Part shown: positions 54,221 to 63,110 of the stretch, one piece after another | Numbering within the stretch: position 1 is the stretch's first letter | How the letters are laid out: the number at the start of each line of letters is the position of its first letter | DNA from: CAVVEQ01 sp963802095 | GTDB taxonomy: Bacteria; Chloroflexota; Anaerolineae; Anaerolineales; Anaerolineaceae | Reading direction: 5' to 3' | Assembly (NCBI GenBank): GCA_963802095.1 | Contig: CAWDHI010000010.1 | Coordinates: forward strand, 1 to 64,000 | Length of the DNA: 64,000 bases | Translations under genes and position numbers: made by a program | Notes under the pieces: model-generated | What the model was told of the DNA's origin: nothing | Database searches by the model: none | The model's input: the letters and a program-made list of their open reading frames with translations, nothing else

Positions 54221-54847
54221 ATGTTAAATCATCCGGAAGCCACAACCCAAGCGCTTGCGATCCTGAGAACGGGAGACATTTTTCAATGGGTCGTCATCAC
54301 CCTGCTCGCCCTGACCGTATATACCTATGCCAATGAATATTCCCATAAGAATTGGAAAGGGATAGCCGCCGGGCTTTCCCTCTACCTCGTGCACTGGTTC
54401 TATGAGATCCTGAACGCCCTGATCCAGCACTTCACTGGTCACGCATTGTGGACGGTGCCCACTGGAACGTCTTTGCTACTCCTGGTGGGGGTTGGGATCG
54501 AATTAAGTTTCATGTTCGCCATTGCGGGGCTTGCCCTTTCTAAGCTGCTGCCTGCCGATCCAAAGCTTAAGATCCTAGGGATCAACAACCGCATCATATT
54601 TGCCATCGGGAATGCGGCGTTTTTTTCGATCGTCGAGATATTCCTGGTGATGACCCCGGCTTTCGTTTGGGTATACCCCTGGTGGGGAGCCCTGCCGGTT
54701 TTTTTCTTCGTCTATATCCCCTTCTTTGTGATCTCTTTCCTCTGCTACGACTGGCCGCCCAAAGTACAGCGAACTTTCATTATCAGCCTGGCAGTGGTGG
54801 ATATTGCCATGCTGGTGGTTTTCGCAGGAATTTTGCGTTGGATATAA
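54221..54847 (+). CDS. Six-helix membrane protein of unknown function
   Basis: 208 residues from the second ATG, which follows GGAGG by five bases. Six or so membrane helices: FQWVVITLLALTVYTYA, GLSLYLVHWFYEILNALIQ, LLLLVGVGIELSFMFAIAGL and so on. His and Trp in the helices (LVHWFYEI, HALWTVP) are notable but not diagnostic. No family recognised. Confidence 0.7.
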   Translation: MLNHPEATTQALAILRTGDIFQWVVITLLALTVYTYANEYSHKNWKGIAAGLSLYLVHWFYEILNALIQHFTGHALWTVPTGTSLLLLVGVGIELSFMFAIAGLALSKLLPADPKLKILGINNRIIFAIGNAAFFSIVEIFLVMTPAFVWVYPWWGALPVFFFVYIPFFVISFLCYDWPPKVQRTFIISLAVVDIAMLVVFAGILRWI

Positions 54848-54859
54848 ATTTTTTATTTT

Positions 54860-56077
54860 TTAAAGCGATTTTTCGACGAATTCAGGGTCGCGCATCCGGG
54901 AGATCAGGAAGACACAAATGATCATCAGCCCCACTCCAAGAAGCAGGGACCGGGTAAAAGCGCCATCAGGGGTACGCAGTGCTTCCATGATGTAAACGAA
55001 AACCACAGCACCCTGGCCAAAAAGCTGGATCAAACCGTTGGAAGTACCTTCCGGAGTTGGATATGTAATTTCAGCCGCGTACTGGATGCCAATGGGGAGT
55101 ACGCTGATCAGGAAGAAGCCGACCAAAGCACCGGAAAACAGCAGCAGCCAGTAGTTCTGGGCAAAGGTCACGCCGATCAGACCGGGGATCGCGCAGACGA
55201 TCCCGAGCATCATGAATTTTTTTCGCTTGTGTTGTTTATCGGAAAGCGAAGGTAGGATGACCGCGCCAAGCAACCCCCCGACCAGCAATACCGCCCCCAG
55301 GATCCCGGCCTCGGTGGGTGAAAAATTCCTTGGCCGGATGATCGGCTCAACCCAGGTATTCAGACCGTTGAATATTCCCAATCCAATGAAAGATACCGCC
55401 AGAAAAAGCAGGAAATCCCTGACCTTGAAGGCGTGCTTCAACCCATCCAGCATAAGTGAACGGACATCCATTCCCTCCGGGCAGGGCGGCGTGGGTGGAT
55501 ATTCTTTGGACAGCGCAAGGAAGAGAACTGCGGAGAACGCGGCGATACACCCGTAGATCAATTGAACAGTGGGAATGGAGATTGTTTCGATCAAAATTGG
55601 GGTAAGCACCATCCCGATGGCGGTACCGAGCAGGTTCGCCAGGGTCACCACCCCCACCGCCGTGGCACGCTCGGTGACCGCGAACCAGCGCGCGGGCACC
55701 TTTGCCCAGGCATTCAGAAGAAAGGGTTGTCCGATGGCGATAAAGAGCGTACATACAAAAACCAACGAATAATTCGCTCCAGCCAGCCCTCGCAACACCC
55801 CAAAAACCCCCATTAGGATCACGCCAAGTCCGACCGCCTTATGAAACCCAAAGGTATCGATCGCCCAGGATGCCGGAAGAGAAAAGGGAATGAAAGCAAC
55901 CATGAAGATCATCGACAACCAGCCAATGTAAAGATCTGAAACCCCATAGAATTGGGCTGCTGGACCGGTGATAGGCGAGTAGCTGATCCAAAGCATCTGG
56001 ATGGTCAGGTTCACAAACATGAAAACCGCCAGTACCACCCAGCGGTATCGATAGACTTTAAACGTTGGTTCGGCCAT
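54860..56077 (-). CDS. MFS transporter, FLVCR/MFSD7-like
   Basis: 405 residues, 12 membrane helices. YRYRWVVLAVFMFVNLTIQM then ISYSPITGPAAQFYGVSDLY and WLSMIFMVAFIPFSLPASW closely resemble the start of the FLVCR group, which in animals moves haem, choline or ethanolamine; bacterial homologues are uncharacterised. The MFS loop between helices 2 and 3 is degenerate (AIDTFGFHKAVGL). A monocistronic gene, convergent with the membrane protein gene. Confidence 0.85.
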   Translation of the reverse strand: MAEPTFKVYRYRWVVLAVFMFVNLTIQMLWISYSPITGPAAQFYGVSDLYIGWLSMIFMVAFIPFSLPASWAIDTFGFHKAVGLGVILMGVFGVLRGLAGANYSLVFVCTLFIAIGQPFLLNAWAKVPARWFAVTERATAVGVVTLANLLGTAIGMVLTPILIETISIPTVQLIYGCIAAFSAVLFLALSKEYPPTPPCPEGMDVRSLMLDGLKHAFKVRDFLLFLAVSFIGLGIFNGLNTWVEPIIRPRNFSPTEAGILGAVLLVGGLLGAVILPSLSDKQHKRKKFMMLGIVCAIPGLIGVTFAQNYWLLLFSGALVGFFLISVLPIGIQYAAEITYPTPEGTSNGLIQLFGQGAVVFVYIMEALRTPDGAFTRSLLLGVGLMIICVFLISRMRDPEFVEKSL

Positions 56078-56192
56078 GGCTCACCTGGGACTCTGGATTG
56101 ATGTACGATTCGATTATATGACAATCAGGCACAACCCCAACAAGGGATTTCGGGATATTTCTCACCTGTATGAGAGGAGCATTAGGGTTATC

Positions 56193-56221
56193 TTGACGCT
56201 CATTTTCTATACTGATAATAT
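56193..56221 (+). promoter_or_regulatory. Promoter of the TPR gene pair
   Basis: TTGACG (56193-56198), 17-bp spacer, TAATAT (56216-56221); the region TTGACGCTCATTTTC is identical over 15 bases to the tRNA-Glu promoter in this window. A start near 56228 would leave a short leader before the TPR gene. Confidence 0.5.
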
Positions 56222-56254
56222 GACTGCATGTATCTGAAGGGTAGCAAGTGGAAC

Positions 56255-57532
56255 ATGAACCGCCGAACAAAACGCGCCAATCCCTGGCGCGTCATCATCC
56301 TTCTCGCCCTGGTAGGGGCAGCAATTTACGTCAACCAGGTTATCGTTCCCGCCACGCCGCCCTTGTTCATACCAACTCCCACCCCTACAATACCCCCCGA
56401 ATCCTTCGTCACGAAAGCCCAGGAACTGGAAGCGCAGGGGAAATACGCCCAGGCGATCGCTGCCTACGGAGACGCGATCAAGGCAGACCCACAGAACCCC
56501 GCGCTACATCTCTCTTTAGCGAGGATGCAGATATTCGCTGCGCGATACGACGAAGCCATCTCGACCGCAGGCAATGCCATGCTACTCAGCCCCAACAATT
56601 CCCAGGCGCTTGTGCTGCAATCCTGGGCAAAGGGAATGGCTGGTGATTTTGTTGGCGCTGAGGAAGGGATCAATACTGCAATCCAAACGGACCCAACCAA
56701 CGCATTGGCGTATGCGGTGAGATCCATCATCCTTTCCATGCGCGATCTGGCCGGGCAGGCCAGGGCTGAGACCCGTGACGTGGCGATCGAATCCTCCCGG
56801 ACAGCAGAAAGTATGGCGCCGGAAATGATGGAAACGCTGTGGGCACGCGGGTTGATCCTGGAGATCACTGCCAATTACCAGGAAGCTCAGGCTAAGTATC
56901 AATCCGCGATCCAGATCAACGATAAGATCCCCGAACTGCACGTCTCGCTCGGTCGCACCTACCGGGCTTTGCAGGATGCAGATAAAGCCATCGAGGAGTT
57001 CAACCGTGCCAATGCCCTGAACCCCTCCGATCCGAACCCCCTCACCCTGATAGCGCGTACCTACGCCAACCAGGGAGATTTTGGACCAGCCATCCAGTAT
57101 GCCTCAGACGCGGTGAAAAATGCCCCCAATGATCCGGAAATGTACGGCAACCTGGGATGGCTGCTTTATCACAATTTTCAATATACCGATTCGATCATCA
57201 ACCTGCAGCTTGCTATCCAGGGCGGTACGAATCTCGACGGGATCGTGGTGGAAGGGTTGCTACTGGATTATGGCAGGGTTGCGGAGTATTACTACACCTA
57301 TGGGCTCGCCCTAGCCAAGTTGGGGTATTGTAACGAAGCCTTGCCAATTGCCCAGGCATTATTGAACGGCGTCCGCGATGATGAGATTGCCATTTTCAAC
57401 GCGCAGGAGATCATCAATGTCTGCCAGACCTTTATGGATTCTGGTGAACCAACCCCCTTGCCCCTCGCCACGCCCACCCGCACTCCCCAGGCGCTTGGCG
57501 AGGTTCCCGCCACCCCGGCTGTCACTCCTTAA
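56255..57532 (+). CDS. Membrane-anchored TPR protein 1
   Basis: About 425 residues. A basic N-terminus and one membrane helix (VIILLALVGAAIYVNQVIV), a Pro/Thr linker, and from residue 50 about eight TPR units (EAQGKYAQAIAAYGDAIKAD; LGRTYRALQDADKAIEEFNR; PNDPEMYGNLGWLLYHNF). It ends in a Thr/Pro-rich tail. The TPR array would sit outside the membrane as a protein-interaction scaffold. An earlier in-frame ATG at 56228 is close to the predicted transcript start. Confidence 0.78.
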   Translation: MNRRTKRANPWRVIILLALVGAAIYVNQVIVPATPPLFIPTPTPTIPPESFVTKAQELEAQGKYAQAIAAYGDAIKADPQNPALHLSLARMQIFAARYDEAISTAGNAMLLSPNNSQALVLQSWAKGMAGDFVGAEEGINTAIQTDPTNALAYAVRSIILSMRDLAGQARAETRDVAIESSRTAESMAPEMMETLWARGLILEITANYQEAQAKYQSAIQINDKIPELHVSLGRTYRALQDADKAIEEFNRANALNPSDPNPLTLIARTYANQGDFGPAIQYASDAVKNAPNDPEMYGNLGWLLYHNFQYTDSIINLQLAIQGGTNLDGIVVEGLLLDYGRVAEYYYTYGLALAKLGYCNEALPIAQALLNGVRDDEIAIFNAQEIINVCQTFMDSGEPTPLPLATPTRTPQALGEVPATPAVTP

Positions 57533-57538
57533 CTTGCC

Positions 57539-58903
57539 ATGTATATTCACGATGAAAAGCCCCTATTCCGCCGCAACCGCGGAAAAGATAACATCTACAG
57601 GGTCCTCCTGCTCCTGGCAGGATTACTATTTTTTGCGGTCATACTGCGAGGATACATGGGCGGTACGGTAACACCCTTCCTCAGCGCCACCCCCACCCCC
57701 ACCCGTACGGCCAATAATTACGCCATGGAGGGGGAGATGTTCTTCACAGCTGGAGATCTTAACAAGGCAATCGCTGCATACCAAAAAGCCCACGAAGTGG
57801 ATCCCAACAACGCCCAGCTGCTTTCAGAGCTGGCGCGTATCCAAACCTATTCCACGCGTCTTATAACCACCGACGCCGAACGGCTGGTAAGAATGCAGCA
57901 GGCGCTCGAATCCGCCAATGCGGCTGTTGAACTGTCCCCGGAAGATAGTACCGTGCATGCCATTCGCGCTTTTGTGCTTGATTGGTATGCCGGCCAGGCG
58001 CTCACGGCAGAAGAAAAACAAAGCTACCTCAGCCAGGCTGAAAAAGCGGCTTTCAATGCACTGCAACTGGATAACCAGAATCCGCTAGCGCTCGCCTATT
58101 ATGCCGAGATCCTGGTGGATGAGCAGAAGTGGCTGCAGGGGGAGGAATTTATCAACCAGGCGTTGGAGCGCGAGCCGGGATTGATGGATATTCACCGCAT
58201 CGCTGCCTATACCCAGGAATCGCTCGGCAACTACACCCAAGCTATCGAGGAATACCAGAAAGCTGCCGAAATCTCGCCCAATATGACCTTCCTATACCTG
58301 GCAATCGGTGCGAATTACCGCCAGCTCGCATTCAAAGCCGGGACAGAGGCTGAACGGAATTTCCTCTATGAAAAAGCTTTGGAGTATTTTGCCAAAGTGA
58401 CTGTCATCAACGAGCAGCTTGGGATCAAAGATCCAATCCCCTACATGTCCATCGCCCGTACCTATACCCAGAAGGGAGATGCCCTTGTTGCTTCGTTGAA
58501 CGCCGAGAAAGCGCTCTCCTTCGATCCCACCAGCCCGGATGTTTACGGCCAGTTGGGGATCATATATTTCAAAGCCCGCAACTACGAAGGATCCATCCCA
58601 GCTTTCAAGTGCGCCATCCGCGGCTGCACTCCTGAGGAGAGCTGCGAGGTTCGCAAATGTAATATGGAGACCGATCCCGCCATCGCCATTTCTGGTATGC
58701 CCCTCACAGCGAATACAGCAGTTTACTACTTCACCTATGGCTCCGTCCTGGCAGCCCTGCACCGCAAAACCCAACCTTATTGCGATGAAGCCATGAAGGT
58801 ATTCGCGGAGGTACGCGCCGCCTTTCCGGATGACTCGACCGCGATGGGTATCATCACAGAAGGTGAAAACATTTGCATGAGCTACGGGTTTCCCCGCCAG
58901 TAA
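57539..58903 (+). CDS. Membrane-anchored TPR protein 2
   Basis: 454 residues, same layout as the previous gene: a basic head, one helix (VLLLLAGLLFFAVILRGYMG), a TPTPTRT linker and TPR units (FFTAGDLNKAIAAYQKAHEV; LGNYTQAIEEYQKAAEISPN). The C-terminal part has five Cys (CAIRGCTPEESCEVRKC, YCDEA), which the first protein lacks. It starts 6 bp after TPR protein 1. The two appear to be an old tandem duplication working together. Confidence 0.8.
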   Translation: MYIHDEKPLFRRNRGKDNIYRVLLLLAGLLFFAVILRGYMGGTVTPFLSATPTPTRTANNYAMEGEMFFTAGDLNKAIAAYQKAHEVDPNNAQLLSELARIQTYSTRLITTDAERLVRMQQALESANAAVELSPEDSTVHAIRAFVLDWYAGQALTAEEKQSYLSQAEKAAFNALQLDNQNPLALAYYAEILVDEQKWLQGEEFINQALEREPGLMDIHRIAAYTQESLGNYTQAIEEYQKAAEISPNMTFLYLAIGANYRQLAFKAGTEAERNFLYEKALEYFAKVTVINEQLGIKDPIPYMSIARTYTQKGDALVASLNAEKALSFDPTSPDVYGQLGIIYFKARNYEGSIPAFKCAIRGCTPEESCEVRKCNMETDPAIAISGMPLTANTAVYYFTYGSVLAALHRKTQPYCDEAMKVFAEVRAAFPDDSTAMGIITEGENICMSYGFPRQ

Positions 58904-58936
58904 ATATCAGAATTTTATAAGAATTCATGAATCCTC

Positions 58937-58965
58937 TTGACATTCGATTTCAAGGGGGGTATTAT
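58937..58965 (+). promoter_or_regulatory. groESL promoter
   Basis: Consensus TTGACA (58937-58942), 17-bp spacer and TATTAT (58960-58965). The transcript would start near 58972, directly before the CIRCE element. Confidence 0.8.
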
Positions 58966-58975
58966 TTGATTGGTT

Positions 58976-59002
58976 TTAGCAGTCGGCTTGTGGGAGTGCT
59001 AA
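58976..59002 (+). promoter_or_regulatory. CIRCE operator (HrcA binding site)
   Basis: TTAGCAGTC-N9-GAGTGCTAA matches the CIRCE inverted repeat (TTAGCACTC-N9-GAGTGCTAA) with one mismatch. Position just after the promoter fits HrcA repression of groESL, relieved on heat shock. Confidence 0.93.
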
Positions 59003-59045
59003 AATCACTAAAAATGTCTCAATATTTCATTTCTGGAGGATTTGT

Positions 59046-59357
59046 ATGGCTATGAAACTTAAACCGTTGGGCAGCCGTGTTGTTGTGGAGCCGCGGGAAG
59101 AAGAGGATGTCCTCGCTTCCGGTCTCGTGCTCCCCGAAACGGCTAAGGAGAAACCCCAAAAGGGTCTCGTAATGTCTGTTGGTCCCGGTGACCGGGATGA
59201 CGATGGCAAACGCGTTCCCATGGACGTCGCGGAAGGCGATCTTGTTTTATTCGCCAAATACAGCGGCACCGAAATTAAGATCGATGGTAAGAAGCTCCTC
59301 ATCCTTCGCGAGAGCGATCTTCTGGCTATCGTCGACGAAAAAAAGAAATCGAAATAA
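59046..59357 (+). CDS. groES: Co-chaperonin GroES
   Basis: 103 residues. KPLGSRVVVEPREEEDVLAS leads to the mobile loop (LASGLVLPE), then GDLVLFAKYSGTEIKIDGKK. The ATG follows TGGAGG. GroES caps the GroEL ring. It is 12 bp ahead of groEL under the CIRCE promoter. Confidence 0.95.
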   Translation: MAMKLKPLGSRVVVEPREEEDVLASGLVLPETAKEKPQKGLVMSVGPGDRDDDGKRVPMDVAEGDLVLFAKYSGTEIKIDGKKLLILRESDLLAIVDEKKKSK

Positions 59358-59369
59358 GGAGCTAGAATT

Positions 59370-61001
59370 ATGGCAGCAAAACAACTGGTTTTTTCAGAAG
59401 AGGCACGCCGCCGCCTCAAGAACGGTATCGATGTATTGAATAACGCGGTCGCAACCACCCTTGGCCCCAAAGGTCGCAATGTGGCCCTCGACCGCAAATT
59501 CGGCTCCCCCACCGTCACTCACGATGGCGTGACCGTAGCCAAAGAGATCGAACTCGAAGATCCCTTCGAGAATATGGGCGCCCAGCTTCTGAAGGAAGCC
59601 GCCACCAAGACCAACGACATCGCCGGTGATGGCACTACCACCAGCACCGTGCTGGCTCACACCATCGTCACCGAAGGACTCAAAACCCTTTCTGCTGGTG
59701 CCAATCCAATGATGCTCAAGCACGGCATCGAAGCCGCTTCCAAGGCTGTAGCTGGTGAGCTCGAAAGAACCGCCATCAAGATCGACACCAAGGAAGAAAT
59801 TGCTTCGGTAGCCACCATTTCCGCCCAGGATTCCGAGATCGGCAACCTGATCGCGGATGTGATGGACAAGGTTGGTAAAGACGGCGTCATCACCGTCGAA
59901 GAATCCAAGGGCATCCAGTTCGAGACCGAATACGTGGAAGGTATGCAGTTCGACCGCGGTTATGTCTCGGCTTATTTCATCACAGATTCTGAGCACATGA
60001 AATCGGTCATCTCCGATGCCTACCTGCTCATCTATGATAAGAAGATCTCCGCAGCCCAGGATATCGTCCCCATCCTTGAAAAATTGGTCCAGATCGGCAA
60101 ACGCGAACTGGTCATCATTGCTGAGGATGTTGATGGCGAAGCCCTGGCAACCCTGGTGCTCAACAAACTGCGTGGCATGCTCAACGTGCTGGCTGTCAAA
60201 GCCCCCGGCTTTGGCGACCGCCGCAAGGCTATGATGCAGGATATCGCCATCCTGACCGGCGCCCAGGTCATCTCCGAAGAGACCGGTCGCAAGCTCGAGA
60301 CCGTCACCGTCCAAGACCTTGGTCGCGCTGAAAAGGTTGAATCCGACAAAGATAACACCACCATCGTCGGCGGCAAAGGTGATACCAAAGAGATCAAAGG
60401 CCGCATCGAGCAGATCAAGGTCGAGATCGACAAGACCACCTCCGATTATGACAAAGAGAAACTCCAGGAACGCCTGGCCAAACTCTCCGGTGGTGTTGCC
60501 ATCATTCGTGTTGGCGCAGCGACCGAAACCGAGCTGAAGGAAAAGAAACACCGCGTGGAAGATGCCCTCTCCGCCACACGCGCCGCCGTGGAAGCCGGGA
60601 TTGTCCCCGGTGGCGGTGTTGCCCTCGTCAATGCCATGAAAGTCCTCGATGATGTCAAGATGAACAACGAGGATGAGCAGATCGGCGTTAATATCGTGCG
60701 CAAGTCCCTGGAAGTGCCCATGCGCAAGATCGCCGAGAATGCCGGCAAGGAAGGCTCCGTGATCGTAGAGAACGTCCGCCAGCAGCAGAAGCTCAAGAAG
60801 AACGACCACATCGGTTACGATGTGATCAAGGATGAATACATCGACATGGTCAAGGGTGGCGTGATCGACCCCGCCAAAGTGACAAAGGGCGCCCTGGAAA
60901 ATGCGGCCTCCATCGCCGCGATGATCCTCACCACCGAGGCCCTCATCACCGACGTCCCGGAAAAAGAAAAACCGATGCCGATGCCCTCTCCTGAGTATTA
61001 A
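59370..61001 (+). CDS. groEL: Chaperonin GroEL
   Basis: 543 residues. VATTLGPKGRNVALDRKFGS, the nucleotide-binding AGDGTTTSTVLA, AVKAPGFGDRRKAMM in the apical part and VEAGIVPGGGVALVNAMKV are all conserved. The C-terminus ends PMPMPSPEY rather than the usual GGM tail. It refolds client proteins with GroES. A long open frame on the opposite strand is a coding shadow. Confidence 0.97.
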   Translation: MAAKQLVFSEEARRRLKNGIDVLNNAVATTLGPKGRNVALDRKFGSPTVTHDGVTVAKEIELEDPFENMGAQLLKEAATKTNDIAGDGTTTSTVLAHTIVTEGLKTLSAGANPMMLKHGIEAASKAVAGELERTAIKIDTKEEIASVATISAQDSEIGNLIADVMDKVGKDGVITVEESKGIQFETEYVEGMQFDRGYVSAYFITDSEHMKSVISDAYLLIYDKKISAAQDIVPILEKLVQIGKRELVIIAEDVDGEALATLVLNKLRGMLNVLAVKAPGFGDRRKAMMQDIAILTGAQVISEETGRKLETVTVQDLGRAEKVESDKDNTTIVGGKGDTKEIKGRIEQIKVEIDKTTSDYDKEKLQERLAKLSGGVAIIRVGAATETELKEKKHRVEDALSATRAAVEAGIVPGGGVALVNAMKVLDDVKMNNEDEQIGVNIVRKSLEVPMRKIAENAGKEGSVIVENVRQQQKLKKNDHIGYDVIKDEYIDMVKGGVIDPAKVTKGALENAASIAAMILTTEALITDVPEKEKPMPMPSPEY

Positions 61002-61041
61002 AGAGGGTCGATTCGGAAGAATCGTTGATTCGTTAGTAAGC

Positions 61042-61076
61042 GTAGAGTCGCAGCAGGTTGCGACTCTACTTTTTTT
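61042..61076 (+). terminator. groESL terminator
   Basis: GTAGAGTCGCA (61042-61052) pairs with TGCGACTCTAC (61059-61069), an 11-bp stem followed by seven T. Confidence 0.88.
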
Positions 61077-61160
61077 CGTTCCCTAAAAGTTGATTCGTTT
61101 GAGGTGGGAGTTGCTAACCATTAGCAAAGATGTGGGATCGTCATAGAAATCCCATTGTTA

Positions 61161-62765
61161 TTATTTCATCCTCAATATGACTGCTTCTTCCGGCTCAAGT
61201 TTAAGGGTATCACCCTCTGTGAGCAAAACCGAATCCCGGCAGCTGGAAAGCAGAAGTTCCCATTTGCCCATTGCCAAACCGTGACCCAGGACAAAGGGAA
61301 CCCGGCGGCGGGTGAAGTTCAACGCCACCAGCACCGATTGCGTGTCGGTTTTCCGCAGGTAAACCATCAGCGAGCGGGGATAGTAGATCAATGGCATGAA
61401 GATCCCCCGGCGAAGGGCGTCGTTTTCCTTGCGCAGGTGAATGAGCCTGCGGACAAAGTGGAATAGAGAATCCGGGTCGCTTTTCTGGGCAGATACATTG
61501 CGCCGGGTGTGATTTGGATGGACCTTCAACCAGGGCTGCGCCAGGCTGAACCCCGCAAATTCTTCATTGGTCCATTGCATTGGTGAACGGCAGCCATCTC
61601 TACCCACCGGCAGCGGCCAGTAGTGGACACCCACCGGGTCCCGCAATTCTTTCCTTGAAACCGAGATGTCGCGCATGCCGATCTCATCACCATAATAGAG
61701 GAATGGGGTTCCCCGCAGCGTGAAGAACAAAGCGTTGAGAACTTTCATTCGAGCATCGTGCTCACCCCTGGCCAGCCGGGTGGCAGGTCGACGGGTATCG
61801 TGGTTTCCCAGCACGAAGTTCGGCCAGGAACCTTCATCCAGAGCGCTCTCCCAGGATTGAATCACCTGTTGGATTCGGTTGGCGTCCCAGTTGCATTCCA
61901 GGAGCCGGAAATCAAATGCCTGGTGCAGCAAACCCGGGGCGCAATAGGAAGCCGCCATTTTTTCGCCTTCCAGGAAGGTCTCTCCCACCACGTAAGTATC
62001 TGGTCTCTCATCCAGGATGGCGCGAATCTCCCGCAGGAGCGGGTACATCTCTGGCTGGGAGGTATCGTAGACGTGCTTCTGGCGGTCGAACCCGCGGATG
62101 CCCTTTCCCGAGGGGGGGTTATCCCGGAAATCTGAATCCTTGAAATATGCATTAAAGACATCCAGCCGGAAGCCATCCACCCCGCGCGCCAGCCAGAAAC
62201 GGAAAACATCCAGCATCGCTTTGCGAAGCTCCGGGTTACGCCAGTTCACGTCCGGTTGCTCCTTGACGAACATGTGGAAGAACGATTGCCCCAGCTCGGG
62301 GATGTACTCCCAGCCCTTGCCGCCGAAGATGGAAAGCCAGTTGTTGGGCGGTTTTCCACCCGCTTTTGGCTCGCGCCAGAGGTACCAATCGTGATGGAGG
62401 TTTTCCTTTGATTTTTTGGATTCGATGAACCAGGGATGCTGATCGGAGGTGTGGTTGAGGACCAGGTCCATGATGATATGAATGCCTCGTTTATGTGCTT
62501 CGCTCACCAGGCGATCAAAGTCCGGGATCGTGCCATATTTGGGATCGATCCCGCAGTAATCGGAAACATCGTAGCCGAAGTCCTTATCCGGGGAGGGATT
62601 GATCGGCGAAAGCCACAGCCCCTCGATCCCGAGATCAGAAAGGTAATCCAGCTTGCTGGTGATCCCGTTCAGGTCACCGACACCATCGCCGTTGGAATCC
62701 ATGAAGGATCGTGGATAGATCTGGTAAATGACCCCATCGCGCCACCAAAGTCGTTGCTCTGCCAT
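61161..62765 (-). CDS. GH13 alpha-glucosidase (oligo-1,6-glucosidase-like)
   Basis: 534 residues. The order of GH13 regions is clear: WWRDGVIYQIYPRSFMDSNG, DLVLNHTSDQHPWF, GFRLDVFNAYFKD (nucleophile Asp), VVGETFLEGE (acid Glu) and VLGNHDTRR (third Asp). A C-terminal beta domain follows. No signal peptide, so it acts in the cytosol on imported or stored alpha-glucosides. Exo-glucosidases of this group cut alpha-1,6 and/or alpha-1,4 bonds; trehalose-related activity cannot be excluded. Confidence 0.93.
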   Translation of the reverse strand: MAEQRLWWRDGVIYQIYPRSFMDSNGDGVGDLNGITSKLDYLSDLGIEGLWLSPINPSPDKDFGYDVSDYCGIDPKYGTIPDFDRLVSEAHKRGIHIIMDLVLNHTSDQHPWFIESKKSKENLHHDWYLWREPKAGGKPPNNWLSIFGGKGWEYIPELGQSFFHMFVKEQPDVNWRNPELRKAMLDVFRFWLARGVDGFRLDVFNAYFKDSDFRDNPPSGKGIRGFDRQKHVYDTSQPEMYPLLREIRAILDERPDTYVVGETFLEGEKMAASYCAPGLLHQAFDFRLLECNWDANRIQQVIQSWESALDEGSWPNFVLGNHDTRRPATRLARGEHDARMKVLNALFFTLRGTPFLYYGDEIGMRDISVSRKELRDPVGVHYWPLPVGRDGCRSPMQWTNEEFAGFSLAQPWLKVHPNHTRRNVSAQKSDPDSLFHFVRRLIHLRKENDALRRGIFMPLIYYPRSLMVYLRKTDTQSVLVALNFTRRRVPFVLGHGLAMGKWELLLSSCRDSVLLTEGDTLKLEPEEAVILRMK

Positions 62766-62822
62766 AACACCTCGAAAAACGAATTAATGATTGAATTATA
62801 TATGAGGAAAAGATCGGCTTCA

Positions 62823-62851
62823 TTGACGCTCATTTTCAGGCATGATAAAAT
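62823..62851 (+). promoter_or_regulatory. Promoter of tRNA-Glu
   Basis: TTGACG (62823-62828), 17-bp spacer, TAAAAT (62846-62851), 13 bp before the tRNA 5' end. Confidence 0.65.
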
Positions 62852-62864
62852 TCCGTCCGCATCT

Positions 62865-62937
62865 GCCCCCATCGTCTAGCGGCCTAGGACGTGGCCCTCT
62901 CAAGGCCAAAACAGGGATTCGAATTCCCTTGGGGGCA
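62865..62937 (+). tRNA. tRNA-Glu (anticodon CTC)
   Basis: 73 bases: acceptor GCCCCCA/TGGGGGC with A73, D stem GTCT/GGAC, anticodon stem TGGCC/GGCCA around CTCTCAA (anticodon CTC), T stem AGGGA/TCCCT around TTCGAAT. CCA is not encoded (ACA follows). Confidence 0.93.
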
Positions 62938-62940
62938 CAG
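62926..62940. repeat. Left copy of 15-bp direct repeat (tRNA-Glu 3' end; putative attL)
   Basis: CCCTTGGGGGCACAG covers the last 12 bases of the tRNA gene and three beyond; the same 15 bases recur at 63948-63962. It bounds a segment of about 1.02 kb carrying a toxin-antitoxin pair. Confidence 0.6.
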
Positions 62941-62982
62941 GAACATATAGACCATATATTCCATACAGTACTTTCTCGTCTA

Positions 62983-63013
62983 CTACGCTCTGCTTTCAGA
63001 GCGTAGTTTTTTT
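62983..63013 (+). terminator. Terminator after tRNA-Glu
   Basis: CTACGCTCTG (62983-62992) pairs with CAGAGCGTAG (62997-63006), then seven T residues. Confidence 0.85.
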
Positions 63014-63033
63014 ATGCGAGCCGCAAGTACGAC

Positions 63034-63090
63034 TTGATTTTTGGACATGAATCTGATATACTGTGGTTGCAGTAATTCTGCGTTAGCAGA
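63034..63090 (+). promoter_or_regulatory. Toxin-antitoxin promoter and candidate operator
   Basis: TTGATT (63034-63039), 17 bp, TATACT (63057-63062). Downstream, TCTGC-GTTA-GCAGA (63077-63090) is an inverted repeat suited to autoregulation by the AbrB-like antitoxin. Confidence 0.5.
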
Positions 63091-63110
63091 TATGCATATA
63101 AAGGATAGAT

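Noticed and set aside
59394..60809. Long open frame of 471 codons on the minus strand inside groEL
   Set aside because: GroEL is unmistakable on the plus strand; the opposite frame is Asp/Gly-rich low-complexity shadow coding with no motif.
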